A stretch of 64,000 nt of DNA, taken from assembly GCA_964059195.1 (NCBI GenBank), contig CAXKWD010000002.1:151297042-151361041 (forward strand). Reading direction: 5' to 3'. This DNA is from Ectobius pallidus. Lineage: Eukaryota; Arthropoda; Insecta; Blattodea; Ectobiidae. The notes beneath the pieces were generated by a model, which saw nothing but the letters and a program-made list of their open reading frames with translations, had not been told where the DNA came from and ran no database searches. The first letter of the stretch is position 1; every line of letters begins with the position of its first letter. Of the stretch, positions 23,253 to 34,131 are shown piece by piece. Made by a program: the position numbers and the translations under genes.

Positions 23253-23952
23253 CGTCTTGTTCTTATTACTTTAGTTCAATCCTAATTATGTGAATATCTG
23301 TGCTCCAAGCTATCCTATAGATGTGTTGAAGAGAATGTGTAAATAAAGACTATGGTTGTGTGATTCTTTATAGGCCTAATAGTAATTTTGTTATTTCGTC
23401 TGTGGATGAAATAAACATTCTTACGATACAGAAAAAGTCGAATCAATTGCTGATGATGTTTTACCATAGCAAAATATGTACAACTTGACAATGTACGAAT
23501 CGTTGAAATATGATCTTGAAATAAACAATCTTTACTAACAGTTTTCTTTGTACCATTAGGTATGTCTTTCCTTTTACGTTTAACTCTAAATAGGAAGTAT
23601 GTGCCTGAGATACACGCATGCATTCTTTTTGTTAGAATGACAACACTGTTTGCGCTATTGGCGGATCTCCCCTCCTCTGTACCTTCATAAAATTTATTTG
23701 TTAGTCTTGTGGTGTAAGTCATTGTTGATGGTGACGGTTACACGTGCAGTAGTAACTGTGTTCTCAAATACACGGTGAGAGACAAATACTTCCATTAATG
23801 CTAGTTTCGTTGCGTGTCTAATAGACACGTATTTCCAAAGCTGGTACTTTTATTTCTGGTGATTAGAACTAGATACAACTAATTACATTTTATTGTACAG
23901 GTTCTTATAAGTTACTAAGGCTAGCGTTATTAAATATAATATACAGGTGTGA
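23253..23952. other. No gene recognised
   Basis: Contains a 135-codon minus-strand open frame (23315-23722) without any motif I recognise. It may be chance or the remnant of an unknown repeat. Confidence 0.4.
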
Positions 23953-24602
23953 AAATGGTGCAGAATCCGACTTCATTATGAAAATAAACGAGAAATCCCC
24001 ATTCAGTTCCTGCCTTCTAAAGATAGTGCTGTTGGCTCTTCCCTTTATGGATTCAGTGATCAAATTACTTTATTGTCAGTAGTCCCAAGAAAAAACAAAG
24101 CCGTATGCATTTCCCAAAAGGAGTGGACGAAGTGACAGGAAACCCTGAAATTGTGTCCTTCTACAACAGCACCAATGGTGGAGTAGATACGCTGGTCCAA
24201 AAATGTGCCACCTACTCATCTAACAGAAAATGTAGACACTGGCCACTAGCAATGTTTTTTACACTAATAAACATCAGTTCAGTGAACAGCTGCATTCACT
24301 ACTTCTGTTTTAGAAACAATAAAAGTGACTACAGGTACAAATTTGTCAAAGAATTGTCTGTAAATCTAATGAGACAACATCTTGAAAACAGGATACTTAT
24401 TTCAAATGTGAGAGGAGATTTGAAGATTGTAATTCAAAGTGTTTTTGGAATAGACTCAAAGTAGAAGGAAGATGAACAAGAGTTGGTGAAGAGTGACAAA
24501 CTGGAAAGAAAGAAGAAGTGCAGTTTTTGTCCTTATCAGAACAACAGAAAAACTGCATATAAGTGCGTTAACTGTGATAGGCCTATATGCTTGGAATACT
24601 AA
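23953..24602 (+). pseudogene. piggyBac-type transposase remnant (C-terminal part)
   Basis: The first frame (23953-24138) reads HYENKREIPIQFLPSKDSA, VGSSLYGFSDQITLLS and VVPRKNKAV, matching the region before the third catalytic Asp of piggyBac-like transposases, and ends at a stop. The frame at 24105-24464 continues GNPEIVSFYNSTNGGVDTLV, QKCATYSSNRKCRHWPLA and MFFTLINISSVNSCIHY, where relatives have the conserved KGGVDTxD Asp (here GGVDT). After a stop, 24505-24602 encodes the cysteine-rich tail KKCSFCPYQNNRKTAYKC and VNCDRPICLEY. One frameshift and one nonsense change are visible. The first half of the transposase and both TIRs were not found. Confidence 0.85.
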
Positions 24603-25149
24603 AGAAAAATGTGTGTTCAGTGTTGAATGGATTAATGTACTAAAACATTAGTCAGTTTTAAACTTATCCCTGAAATTTCTTCACACATTTCTGATAATTT
24701 CCCTACAGGCACATTTTTATGGATATCCATGAATGTAATAGGCCTAAACGTTCTAATCTTTGCTTAATGGGGTGGTTTAATAAATTTTTATTCAGCTTCA
24801 TTACTACACTAATATACTGAAGTAAAACTTTGCCTCAAAAGCAATACTTGCATGGTTTTTGTGTTACCGTAATAAAAATCATCCTTCCTATTGAGGTTAA
24901 TCTTGAATTCCTCTCCTGTCTTCCAATAAATCATTGTTACAAATTAGGATTTGCTAAGTGTTAATGGCAAGTACTATACTTATATTTCCTTCTTTGGAAC
25001 AGTTTAATTCAATCATAGGCCTTAGTTTTATCTTATTGCTTACTCTCGGGAGGTCTAGTAGTTGATGGGGTGAAAGCTTATTACATCTTATTATACGAAA
25101 ATTTCCTTCTTTGGAATGGTTTAATTTACCGATATTCTCAAATTAATCA
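24603..25149. other. No gene recognised
   Basis: AT-rich sequence after the piggyBac remnant. It may include that element's 3' untranslated region, but no TIR was identified. Confidence 0.4.
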
Positions 25150-25293
25150 TATTTATTACTGTATGGATAGGTATTAGTAATTAGGTGTAAAAATGTCTTT
25201 TGAATGATTTAGAATGGCTTAAACTCTCCATTTTTGTAAATATCTGTGAGAACTTGAAAACTACCTTTACATAAAATAAACTATTTTTGGTCT

Positions 25294-25968
25294 TTTTTGT
25301 AATATATTATAATTCTCATTCTCCATTACAAAGTAATACTACATGATATATTTTCTTTTACAACATTATTTTAGACACAGTTTTGTGAAATTGGGCAATG
25401 ATTTGTTACAATGCCAAATTAATTTTGATATACTGTATAACTAATATAGATATATACAATCATCCAGGTCTTTGATATATCTACTGAAGTTTGTTGAAAT
25501 CTATATTTTTAATGAATTTCACGAATGCTTTTAAGGTTTCTCTATGAGGTCTCTATTATTCGTAGGCCATGATCCTCCTTCTGTTGTTACTTGATGCTTC
25601 AGGATATTTCTTTGACTTGATAACAATCGGCACTCATAGATTAAGTGTTCCAATGTTTGCTCACCTGAGTTGCAGGGACACATTGGATCGTCTATGATTT
25701 TAAATCTGTACAGATATGATTTAGTTATCCCATGGCCGGTGACAACTGCCGTGAACTCCTGTGTGATAGGGATTTTCTTCTTCTGTCTCAACTCTACTCT
25801 AGGGAAGAATGATCTGCATACCCGTCCCTTTTCAGTTTCCTGCCATTTTTTCTGCCATATTTCGTAGCTTTTCATCTTCAACTCGGTTGATGTATTTGTT
25901 ATCGGAGATTTGCTGTACACTACCTCCGCTATATACCTGTGTATATACCTATGTATATAAATACCTGT
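25294..25968 (-). mobile_element. 5'-truncated non-LTR fragment with 14-bp target duplication
   Basis: The 14-bp word ACTATTTTTGGTCT flanks the insertion exactly, at 25280-25293 and 25969-25982. The left edge starts with a T-run, the complement of a poly(A) tail on the minus strand. The coding remnant is on that strand. Removing the insert restores a unit of the surrounding 194-bp array. Confidence 0.9.
25531..25920 (-). pseudogene. C-terminus of an R1/Jockey-like ORF2
   Basis: 129 codons: SYEIWQKKWQETEKGRVCRS, AVVTGHGITKSYLYRFKI and CPCNSGEQTLEHLIYECRLL. This is the same C-terminal module as at 15814-16431 (IWDTEWQATTKGQE ... CPCNEGEETTNHLLLEC), but clearly diverged from it, so it comes from a separate insertion and perhaps another subfamily. 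Reverse transcriptase and RNase H are missing because the copy is 5' truncated. The last residues (RDLIEKP) reach a stop about 240 bp from the element's 3' edge. Confidence 0.8.
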
Positions 25969-26475
25969 ACTATTTTTGGTCTGTAATTCATGCTAGACAA
26001 TTTATTTAGCATACTACGATTTTTAATCTTGAAAATAAATTTTAAATGGGTTAGATTGTTAGTGGGGATGAAAAACACACCCTTTAGTTGTTTATAATGG
26101 CTTAAACTGTCCATTTCTGCAAAGAACTTGTGCGACCTTACCACCCTTGCAAAAAATCAATCCCATTTGGGGTGTAAATCATGTCAGATACTTGATAACA
26201 CTCAATAGGATTTTTAACGTCGAAAAACAATTTGTAATGTGTTAGATTGGTTGTGTGGGTGAAAATCACTCTCTAGATGATTTATATTGGTTTATCCTGT
26301 CCATATGTGGATAAACTTGAGTGACCTTGTAAAACTACCTCTTCATAAAATTATAACCCCTTTAGGGGTGAAAATCATGTTAGATAGTTGATATCACTCA
26401 GTACGATTTTTTTTGGAGAAAAATAAATTTTTAATGGGTTAGATTGGTTGTGGGGGTAATAACATTCTCTTGTCA

Positions 26476-27660
26476 TGGATGGTCATAAGGTTTTAATCCT
26501 ATTATATTATTAGATTTTAAAAATTTTCTTTATCTTTATATCTTAAAAGTACCTCTCTGGTGGAGTTAAATTATTTCATAAGGGCCTAACTCTTTCGTAT
26601 CACATTCCCTTATTGTTTGTTAATTTTATTTAGGTTAACTTTCTGTTTTTCATACCTAACAATTATTTTGGTCTTAGGGGTGGTTAGGATACGCTAAATT
26701 TAACCTCTTGTTACTGTTGGTCATATGGTCTTAAACCTATCACCTACCCATTATAATAATAGATTTTAAAAAATACTAGTTTTCATTTCTTAAAAAATAC
26801 ACCTCTAGTGGGGTTGGTAGGTAATTCATAAGGGCCTATCTCTTTTGTATAGCATATTCTTATTTCGATGATAATATTTAGGCTATTTGGTCATGTAGAT
26901 CTCTTATTTTGTTAACCTAACACTTATGGCCTTATGGGTGTTTAGGGGTACGTTAAATTTACCCTCTTGTTACAAGTTGTTATTAAGGTCTTAATCCTAT
27001 CACCTGTCCATTATAAAATTGGATTTTAAAAATTATCTTTATCTTAATTTTAACGGGGATGAAAATTATTTCGTAAGGACCTAACTTTTTTGTATAGCAT
27101 TTTCTTATTATTTTTAAGATAATATTTAGGTTATTTGGTCATGTTGATCTCTTATTTTGTTAGCCTAACACTTATATTGGCATTAGGAGTGGCTAGGGGT
27201 ACGTTAAATTTAACGTCTTGTTTCGAGTTATCATTAAGGTCTTAATCCTATCACCTATCCATTTTAATATTATATTTTAAAAATTATCTTTATCTTTATT
27301 TCTTAGAAACTTAGACAATTATTTCATAAAGGCCTAACTCTTTTGTATAACATTTACTTATTATTTTTATGATAATATGTGGGCTATTTCATCATGTAGA
27401 TCTCTTATTTTGTTAGGATAACACTTATTTTAGCCTTAGGGATGTCTAGGGGTACGTGAAATTTACCCTCTTTTCTACGAGTTTTCATTAAGGTCTTAAT
27501 CCTGTCTCCTGTCAATAATACTAGATTTTAAAAATTATTTTTATTTTTATTCCTTAAAACTACCCCTGTACTGGGGTTGAAAATTAATTCATTAGGGCCA
27601 AACTCTTTGTTTCACATTTCCTTATTTTTTGTTAAATTTTTTATTGGTTTTAGATGAATT
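26476..27660. repeat. About 250-bp tandem array, roughly five units
   Basis: The marker ACG(C/T)TAAATTTA(A/C)C recurs near 26691, 26950, 27201 and 27454. Units share TTAATCCTATCACCT, AGATTTTAAAAATTATCTTT, CATAAGGGCCTAACTCTTTTG and TCATGTAGATCTCTTATTTTG. It abuts the 194-bp array, and the last unit of that array grades into the first unit here. Confidence 0.8.
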
Positions 27661-27959
27661 GTTTCAAGTTTGGTGTTCCGAATCTTATTTAGGGCATAAC
27701 TTTAGATAGGGGGTGATAGAGGGATGGGGTGGTTTTATATGAAAGCCAAGGTGGTCAAGATGCCCCAACTGAAATTAATTTAAAACGGATTTGGAACGTC
27801 GCGATGCCAGTGTCGATCGGCTATGCCGTTCCCATTACTACTATTAGGCACTGTTTTTTTATTTATATCAGCTGTAAAATGGGATAATATGCATACTGGT
27901 AATACCATATCCCATAAAACTAAAGCTAGTAGGGCAAAACTAATGGCACAATTGGCATC
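27661..27959. other. No gene recognised
   Basis: Short interval between the tandem array and the retroelement. It may include degraded reverse transcriptase sequence of the following element. Confidence 0.35.
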
Positions 27960-27969
27960 AGCGACCTAA

Positions 27970-28681
27970 TTGTACCCAAGAAGTATACATTCTTGGTGGC
28001 TCTGCATTACGAAAGCGCTCAGGAATTTTGAATGTCCAAAGAAATTTTATGAATTGGTTAGAAGTTATTTAAATGATAGAATAGCAAAGCATTCTGTTAA
28101 CACAGTATTAAAAGTGAAACATATGACAAAGAGATGTCCTCAAGGGTCATGTTGCGGACCCGGTCTGTGGAATATAATATATAATTCACTGTTAGATATT
28201 AAATGTACAAAGTGTGCAAGAGCAGTGGCTTTTTGCTAATAACTTGATGGTTGCTGTGAAAGGAGAAAACTCAATGCAAATCCAAAATATTATGAATATG
28301 GAAATGTATAAGATAATAAAATGGGCCGAAAACAACAATATAAAGTTCAACGAATCGAAATCGAAGGTACTATTCATATCCAGATGTAAAAGAAGAGAAT
28401 CAAAGGAAATAAAAATATATCTAAGAAATAAACAATTGGAACAAGTTGACACAATCAAATATCTTGGTATAATTATGGACAATAAGTTCAATTTCTCAGA
28501 TCACATTAACTATGTTGTAGAAAAATGCACTAAATTAATTCACTCACTATCGAGGTCGGCCAAAATAAGCTGGGGATTAAAAAGCGAAGCTCTCAAAACC
28601 ATATACAAAGGTGCTATACTACCCCTCATGTTATACGGGGCACCTGTATGGATTGAGGCGCTAAGAAAAAGTACAACATAA
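27970..28681 (+). pseudogene. Reverse transcriptase C-terminal half, frameshifted
   Basis: The frame at 27970-28239 contains FYELVRSYLNDRIAKHSVN and RCPQGSCCGPGLWNIIYN, the R1/Jockey form of the palm motif before the catalytic box. A frameshift near 28215 leads to QWLFANNLMVAVKGEN, where the YADD-type catalytic box is degraded to FANN. Then come WAENNNIKFNESKSKVLF, DTIKYLGIIMDNKFNFSDH, CTKLIHSLSRSAKISWGL and TIYKGAILPLMLYGAPVW, the thumb and following region. The loss of both catalytic Asp residues (ANN) and the frameshift show that it is inactive. Confidence 0.85.
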
Positions 28682-28859
28682 TGAAATATACAAGAATTCA
28701 GAGATTAATAAACATAAGAATCATGAAGTCTTTTCGCACTACCTCCATGGAAGCACCCTGCGTTCTAGCAGGGATGACACCAGTAATCCTTAAGGCAGAA
28801 GAAGAAGTTGATGTATAATATTATTAAAAAGAAGATCGATATGGAATATGATATTTACT

Positions 28860-29442
28860 TGGAAGTAGAACCAAAACATTGATCACACCCGGCAGATGTA
28901 TTAAAAATCAGTGAAAATAGACAAGGCTCCACTTTTGATATATTTACAGACGGAAGTAAAAGTGAGAAAGGAGTAGGATCGGAAATAGCAATATTTACTG
29001 TAAAAGAGCTATTTAATCTCAATAATAAATGTAAAAATAACCAAGCAGAACAATTAGCAATAATTAAAGCTTTTTGAAGTACTTAACGATATGGATAATA
29101 TAAGAATTGAACACCAAACTGCAACTATATAAACAGACAGCCAAATATCTCTGGACTCGATTAAAAACCCGGCGAACTACAAACCACTCATTCACAAGAT
29201 ACGACATGTAAAAACACTAGAAGATCGCGATTGGAGGATATACTTTCAATGTATAAAAACGCACGTAGGATATTATGGTAATGAAAAACCAGATCAACTA
29301 GCGAAAAAGGCAGTGACTTCTAGTGAATTAACACATTGCTACAATAAAATTCCTAAGAGAGAAATAAAAAGCTATCTCAAGAAGTTAAGCTATGAAAAAT
29401 GTGAACAAGAATGGCAAACAACAACAATAAAGGAAAGACAAC
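28860..29442 (+). pseudogene. RNase H domain of the same element, with stops
   Basis: FDIFTDGSKSEKGVGSEIA carries the first catalytic Asp (TDGS). NQAEQLAIIKAF carries the Glu, followed by a stop. TDSQISLDSIKN carries the second Asp, with a stop just upstream. YFQCIKTHVGYYGNEKPDQLAKKA is the His/Asp motif, with KP where relatives usually have LA. The domain ends ...CEQEWQTTTIKERQ at the LTR-type insertion. At least two stops and a small indel are present. Confidence 0.8.
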
Positions 29443-31148
29443 TGTAGGCTAGTGTGCCTAACAGAATTGCAATAGGATTTTCGGAGGACCACTGGGAGAA
29501 CCCAGAAAATATATAAGTTTAGAAGTGCAGGAATATTGAAGGAAGCAGGAATAATGGAGAGAGAGAATTGTTACTCTATTCTTCTTTTCTTGAAGACTAC
29601 TGCTTCTCTTCTTACTTGGAGTTATAATTGGTATAGACCAATATTGAATAGTGCTTGCTATTTTGCACTAGGTATACTTCAGGAATGACTTAAGGTTCAT
29701 TTGCTGTGAGAATACACCATGTTTTGTGATTTACAACAATAATATAAGTTCTTTATTTTAATCTCAAAAATTACAAACTTCTGGAATAATTGAGCTGTAT
29801 TGGCTCAAAATACTACTGCAGTATACTCTAGCTGCAAGTAGGAAAAGAGAAGTTGCAATTGCTTGCCAAAACTTCTTATCTTGATAAACGCTGAATTGCT
29901 ATTTGAAAAATACTAATTTGCTAGACCGTTCCTTGGTCTTTGTGAGGTTACTATATTTTATTCAAAACTACTACGGCAGCATATTTAGCTTGCACGTAGA
30001 GGAAAAGGAAGAGCTGCAAGGATGCCAAAATTCCTGGACAATTATAAATGCAGTTTCTACTTGTATGCAAACAAATTTGCTGAGTCCTCTAGACTCTTGT
30101 GAAATTAACCATATTAACTGTATGTAGTACTTAACTTGTATAGTTGATGAGAATGTGAATGCATTAGCCGGACTATGGCTAACTAGGGGAAGTACAGTTA
30201 CTGTTGCTGAAGATCTATGGTGCTGTAGATCATCCTGAACGGTGGCCAGTAGCGAGTCCTTCCATGGCTACGAGCTACGCTCCACGAAGTTCTAGGGATA
30301 TCCTCGAATCCACCTCCTGGTAGATTAAGTAGTGGTTGCTAATGCTGGTTCCATGATGCGTAGATATGTGTAGATACTGTACAATAATATATTCAGACTT
30401 GTGGTCTGTTGCTAAATTTGGGGCTGTGCCCTTACGAAGCAACGATCGGCGAGAGAGTGAGAGAAGTCTAACGGCTACAAAATGCGTTCACATAATCATC
30501 TTACAAAAGAGTTTTTCATAAATTCGATGGAAAGCTAGTCTCGAGCTTTCTAGATGCTTCCATCCTAAAGCAGGCTTTTATTAAACAAAGTAACATGCAG
30601 TACTCTTTCTGTAACACACAAAAAGATATATGAGAGTATCTAAGTTATTTTATTAAACAATATGCCTTTGTAGAGAAATAAATAAATTTCTCATGAGAAT
30701 TAATCTAACTTTTTAGTATACTGTTCGTAGGTGCAAGTATAGAAATCGATAGTCCGCTCTTAGCGCTCTACGCTATTCTGGCTGTACGGGCAAGTAAGAG
30801 TATTATCGATTATCAGGCTGGCAATCGATATCTGATCGATGCCGGCAAAACAGCTTTCTGTTGCTAATTAACATTAATTATTGAATTCAATGATAACAGT
30901 CAATAAATAAATAATAAATAATAAATAAATGTGTGCAATAAATGTGCAAACTATTCCTTAGCTAATAGCATTATAGCTCATAATATATATTTTCTTTATC
31001 TAAATGTAAATAAAGAGATTCAAGTGTGCCAAGAATTCTGTTTGCTAGTAACTGGCTTTAGTGCCATCTAGTGACTTGTATGAATACTTCATTACTAGTA
31101 TTTGCTATAAAAGTATAATAAATGGGCTCTAAGCTCTACGAGCTTACA
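29443..31148. mobile_element. LTR-type insertion (probable solo LTR), 1,706 bp, 5-bp target duplication
   Basis: It starts TGTAGGCTAG and ends GAGCTTACA, so the termini are TG...CA with short inverted ends (TGTA/TACA). ACAAC flanks it directly (29438-29442 and 31149-31153). There is no gag or pol coding. Near the right end are a TATA-like CTATAAAAG (about 31104) and AATAAA. An internal pair of related segments of about 80 bp lies at about 29800-29880 and 29960-30040 (both with TACTAC(T/G)GCAG and GCAAGTAGG/GCACGTAG). Length, termini and duplication fit a solo LTR left by recombination. A non-coding short LTR element is the alternative. Confidence 0.8.
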
Positions 31149-31153
31149 ACAAC

Positions 31154-31425
31154 AAAACCATTCTTCCCTACACTGAAAGACAGAATGCGAATAAAATTGA
31201 AGTTAACATCGAATCTGACAACAATCCTAAGAGGTCATGGGAAAATAAGAAAATACTAGGCCTATCATCGTTTTAGAATCAGTGAAAATGCTAATTGTAA
31301 GTGCAACCAGGGAGAAAAAACTGTGGAACATTTAATTTTTGAATGTCACCTACTCAATAACGAAAGACATGAAATTAAGAACGCAGTGTTAGCAGCAAAG
31401 TGTGAAAATAACAGATCTATTAAGT
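31154..31425 (+). pseudogene. C-terminal ORF2 end, continuation after the LTR-type insertion
   Basis: Reads PFFPTLKDRMRIKLKLTSN, then RGHGKIRKY, and after an in-frame stop FRISENANCKCNQGEKTVEH and LIFECHLLNNERHEIKNA. This is the same C-terminal module (GHG ... C-C-H-C) as in the minus-strand copies at 15814 and 25531, in a third sequence variant. It joins the RNase H part that stops at 29442. Confidence 0.8.
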
Positions 31426-31555
31426 AAATATAAAAGTAAATTTATAAACTTTGTAAATAAAATTAATTTTGATAATTTATAAAGGTCAATATAAACTAGG
31501 TGAGCACAAGAATTTATATATATAAATAAGAAAGTAGCCTACAGATTTATAGAGT

Positions 31556-32425
31556 ACTAGCTTAAATGGCCCGGCGTCGCCCGGGTTTTGTGTTTTGTAA
31601 TTCGTAATTAACTTATGAAGGACTTTCGATTTTAAAATTCTAGGTCCTTTTATAGGTATTTAGAATTCGAAATGAGGAAGAATGACTTATCACACTCAAA
31701 CAATTCGCTCAAAAAACGCTTGATACAGCTTTTTACGGCTAATAGAGGATGTAGAATTTTGGATCCCATCGCTTGTACACAACAAGCCTGGTAGGGGTTA
31801 AAATAAGAAGAAACAGAAATTCCGGTAACATAAAACTGTATTGCTTTTGCGGAATATTTGATTTCTCACTCTAATGTTACCATAAAACCGTTTTGGGGAT
31901 GAAATTAAACAGAAAGGCAATATTACTTTCATACATCCCTCCCCAAAAACCTGCGATAAAATAATATACATATAACCATACCTCGTACTGTTTTCTCTAT
32001 GTCCATGGTAGATAAAGTTATGTGACTGCATTAGATTCGTGCATTTCATAATTTAATATTTATTTATAACATTAATTATATTGGTAGCTTTTCTAAATTG
32101 TCAAAGTCCCACTTCAATTATTTCCAAACCCATCTGAGACCACAGGAAACAATATGTTGTCATGCCAACTGTGATTTGGATTTGATAATTCTGTGTAAAA
32201 AGGGATTAAGTATACTCAAAAACATTTGATTTTTGGCATTTAAAATCAATTTTTTTTTTCAAAATCCTTTCTTAGTGAGCACCTACATTATGAAACGAAG
32301 GTACTGTCAAAATTCCAAGTCTCTGCCTATTATAGTTTAGGCTCTACGTTGATTCTCTGTCAGTCAGTCAGTCATTCATTCAGTCAGTCAGGACACAGCC
32401 TCTTATATATATATATATATAGATT
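31556..32425. mobile_element. Non-coding interspersed repeat with CCCGGCG...CCCGGG hairpin and GTCA/TA tail
   Basis: The left end is ACTAGCTTAAATGGCCCGGC followed by GTCGCCCGGG, a strong hairpin. The right end is a GTCA-type microsatellite (GTCAGTCAGTCAGTCATTCA) followed by (TA)n and AGAT. I recognise this arrangement (ACTAGCT-like start, CCCGG hairpin, GTCAGTCA run, TA tail) as a common interspersed repeat in insect genomes, but cannot name its class. The 83-codon minus frame inside it is not convincing. Confidence 0.55.
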
Positions 32426-32715
32426 ATATAATAAAAATGTAAGTAAAAGAAATCATGATATGTACACAGCAGAACATAAGACATGTAGTATTGCACAAGT
32501 GTAATGGAACATGTTGTATTACTAAAAAAAAAATAAGTATAAAATCTAAGGCAACAAAATGCCTGTTGATCTGTGTTATAGCTAATTCTCACGGGGTGTA
32601 CAATACTGTGTTCGAAAATATTTATAAAGATCATTTTGCACTGGAATTCATGCTGTATTGTATAGAACCTGTAAGGAATGCAGCCTCTCAGCCATGAGGG
32701 ACAAAGAGCTCAGTC
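32426..32715. other. No gene recognised
   Basis: Short AT-rich interval between the TA-tailed repeat and the palindromic transposon. Confidence 0.4.
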
Positions 32716-33527
32716 CTAGTGGGGTGAATTAGCTGAAAAAAGTTTCACATCTGGCAACCAATGCGCCACTTTGGATTCAGATAGTACATGGGTAGACGAG
32801 TCTAAAAAGCCCGGGACACAAATTTTCCTGGCTCTCTAGCGGTTTTGATGACGTAATCAATATGGCCGCCAAAGTTTTTTGACACGCTACTACATTTCCC
32901 TATATAACTTGGGTTTGTATTTTGATATTAACCTATATTGTTAGAGAATATTAATCAGGAGAAAACGTGCTTTCCAACGGTATATCTGACATTATTGTTT
33001 ACGTTCATAATACCAGAAATATTTGTACCTGAATTAAAATTTTTGTTTTTGATTTTGATTTTTTCTTAACATTTTGCTCAATACCTTGAAATCCGTTACA
33101 GGTAGATGAAAATGTGTTCTATGCTTTATTGTTCGTCAGACAATTTCCTTTCGAACGGTATATACGACTTATATTTTATCACAAACAGTTCCTGAAAATT
33201 TTCCAAAACAATGTAGAGTTACACTGCGAGTCGTTACGGCAACAATTTAATTTATATGGGTTCCGAAAAGTAATAGAGGGGCTTTATAACTAATTAAGTA
33301 GCAAATGTATTTGTTGTAATTTTTTATGTATAGGTAAGTAAATTCTACATTTTTAGGGGGTACTTATTAATATCGTAGCTCCCTCAAAATTTAAATTTTG
33401 GGGGAAACTTAAAAAATGTAATAATAAATAAAATAGATTAAATTAATAAGAATCCATTCAGTAAAACTAAATGTGTTGTGTGAAGAACTTCACCGTGTAA
33501 AGAAGATCATCATGATTTTGTTCAGAT

Positions 33528-34131
33528 GTGGAAAAGGTGTGCCTGTTTTATGATGAAGGAGAAAGTAGAGACAAACTTGTGACTGTATCCACGCTGGGAA
33601 TTGGGCCTACAATTCATACTCTTGCTCAACAATTAGAAGATGAAAAACTGTTGAAGAAGTTGTCGTCAACAGATTTGGTAGCATTAGAAGCCAAATATCA
33701 CAAACTATGCTATACTCGCTTTATAACATGTGCGAAAGCTGCTGAACGTTCTCGAAGAGAAGATTACCATAATACTGAAGAAGTTGTTTATGGTACAGTT
33801 CTAATGGAATTGGTTCAATACATGGAGGATTCGTACTCATCTAGCAGTACTTCTCCAGTGTTTAAACTTTCTCATCTTACAAAATTAGTGTCTCAGCGCA
33901 TGATGTAAATGGGAATACAAAGTCACAAAAAGAATATATTAATAGAACACGTCTTAAGGAACAACTATTATCATTTATACCTGCTCTGAGAGCAGATAAG
34001 TCGGGATGTGAAATTATTTTCACTTTAAAAGGGGATGTTGGCGATGCCATTCGCGATGCCTGGGCATTTGTTGACTATAGTGATGGTATGTGTCTGGGAC
34101 GGGCAGTAGGTTTATTTCGAAGACAGCTCTA
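33528..34131 (+). pseudogene. Left-arm copy of the transposon protein's N-terminal region
   Basis: The frame from 33528 (MEKVCLFYDEGESRDKLVT) runs through TIHTLAQQLEDEKLLKKLSS, TDLVALEAKYHKLCYTRF and SPVFKLSHLTKLVSQRMM to a stop at 33906-33908. It resumes in frame: NRTRLKEQLLSFIPALRADK, FTLKGDVGDAIRDAWAF and DYSDGMCLGRAVGLF to about 34131. It mirrors 37235-36699 on the other strand, with most residues identical. Only this arm keeps the GCEIIFTLKGDVG stretch. The inner end of the arm interrupts the protein, so it cannot be a full copy. Confidence 0.8.

Larger units (their letters stand above)
25150..26475. repeat. About 194-bp tandem array split by a retroelement
   Basis: Units share GGGTTAGATTGGTTGTG (about 26049, 26240, 26437), GGCTTAAACT(C/G)TCCAT, ACTACCT..ACATAAAAT and AATCATG(T/C)TAGATA. 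A further unit lies at 25150-25293 and continues at 25983 beyond the inserted retroelement fragment. Confidence 0.75.
27960..31530 (+). mobile_element. R1/Jockey-like non-LTR retrotransposon, 5' truncated and split by an LTR-type insertion
   Basis: Reverse transcriptase, RNase H and the C-terminal motif follow in order on the plus strand. The element is interrupted at 29443-31148. The interruption falls inside the ...KGK-TTK-FFPTLKDR region. Coding sequence breaks after AGACAAC and resumes with ACAACAAAACCATTCTTCCC, giving a 5-bp target duplication ACAAC. The endonuclease and the N-terminal half of the reverse transcriptase are missing. Confidence 0.8.

Noticed and set aside
23315..23722. 135-codon minus-strand open frame
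   Set aside because: No recognisable motif. It may be chance in AT-rich DNA between two pseudogenes.
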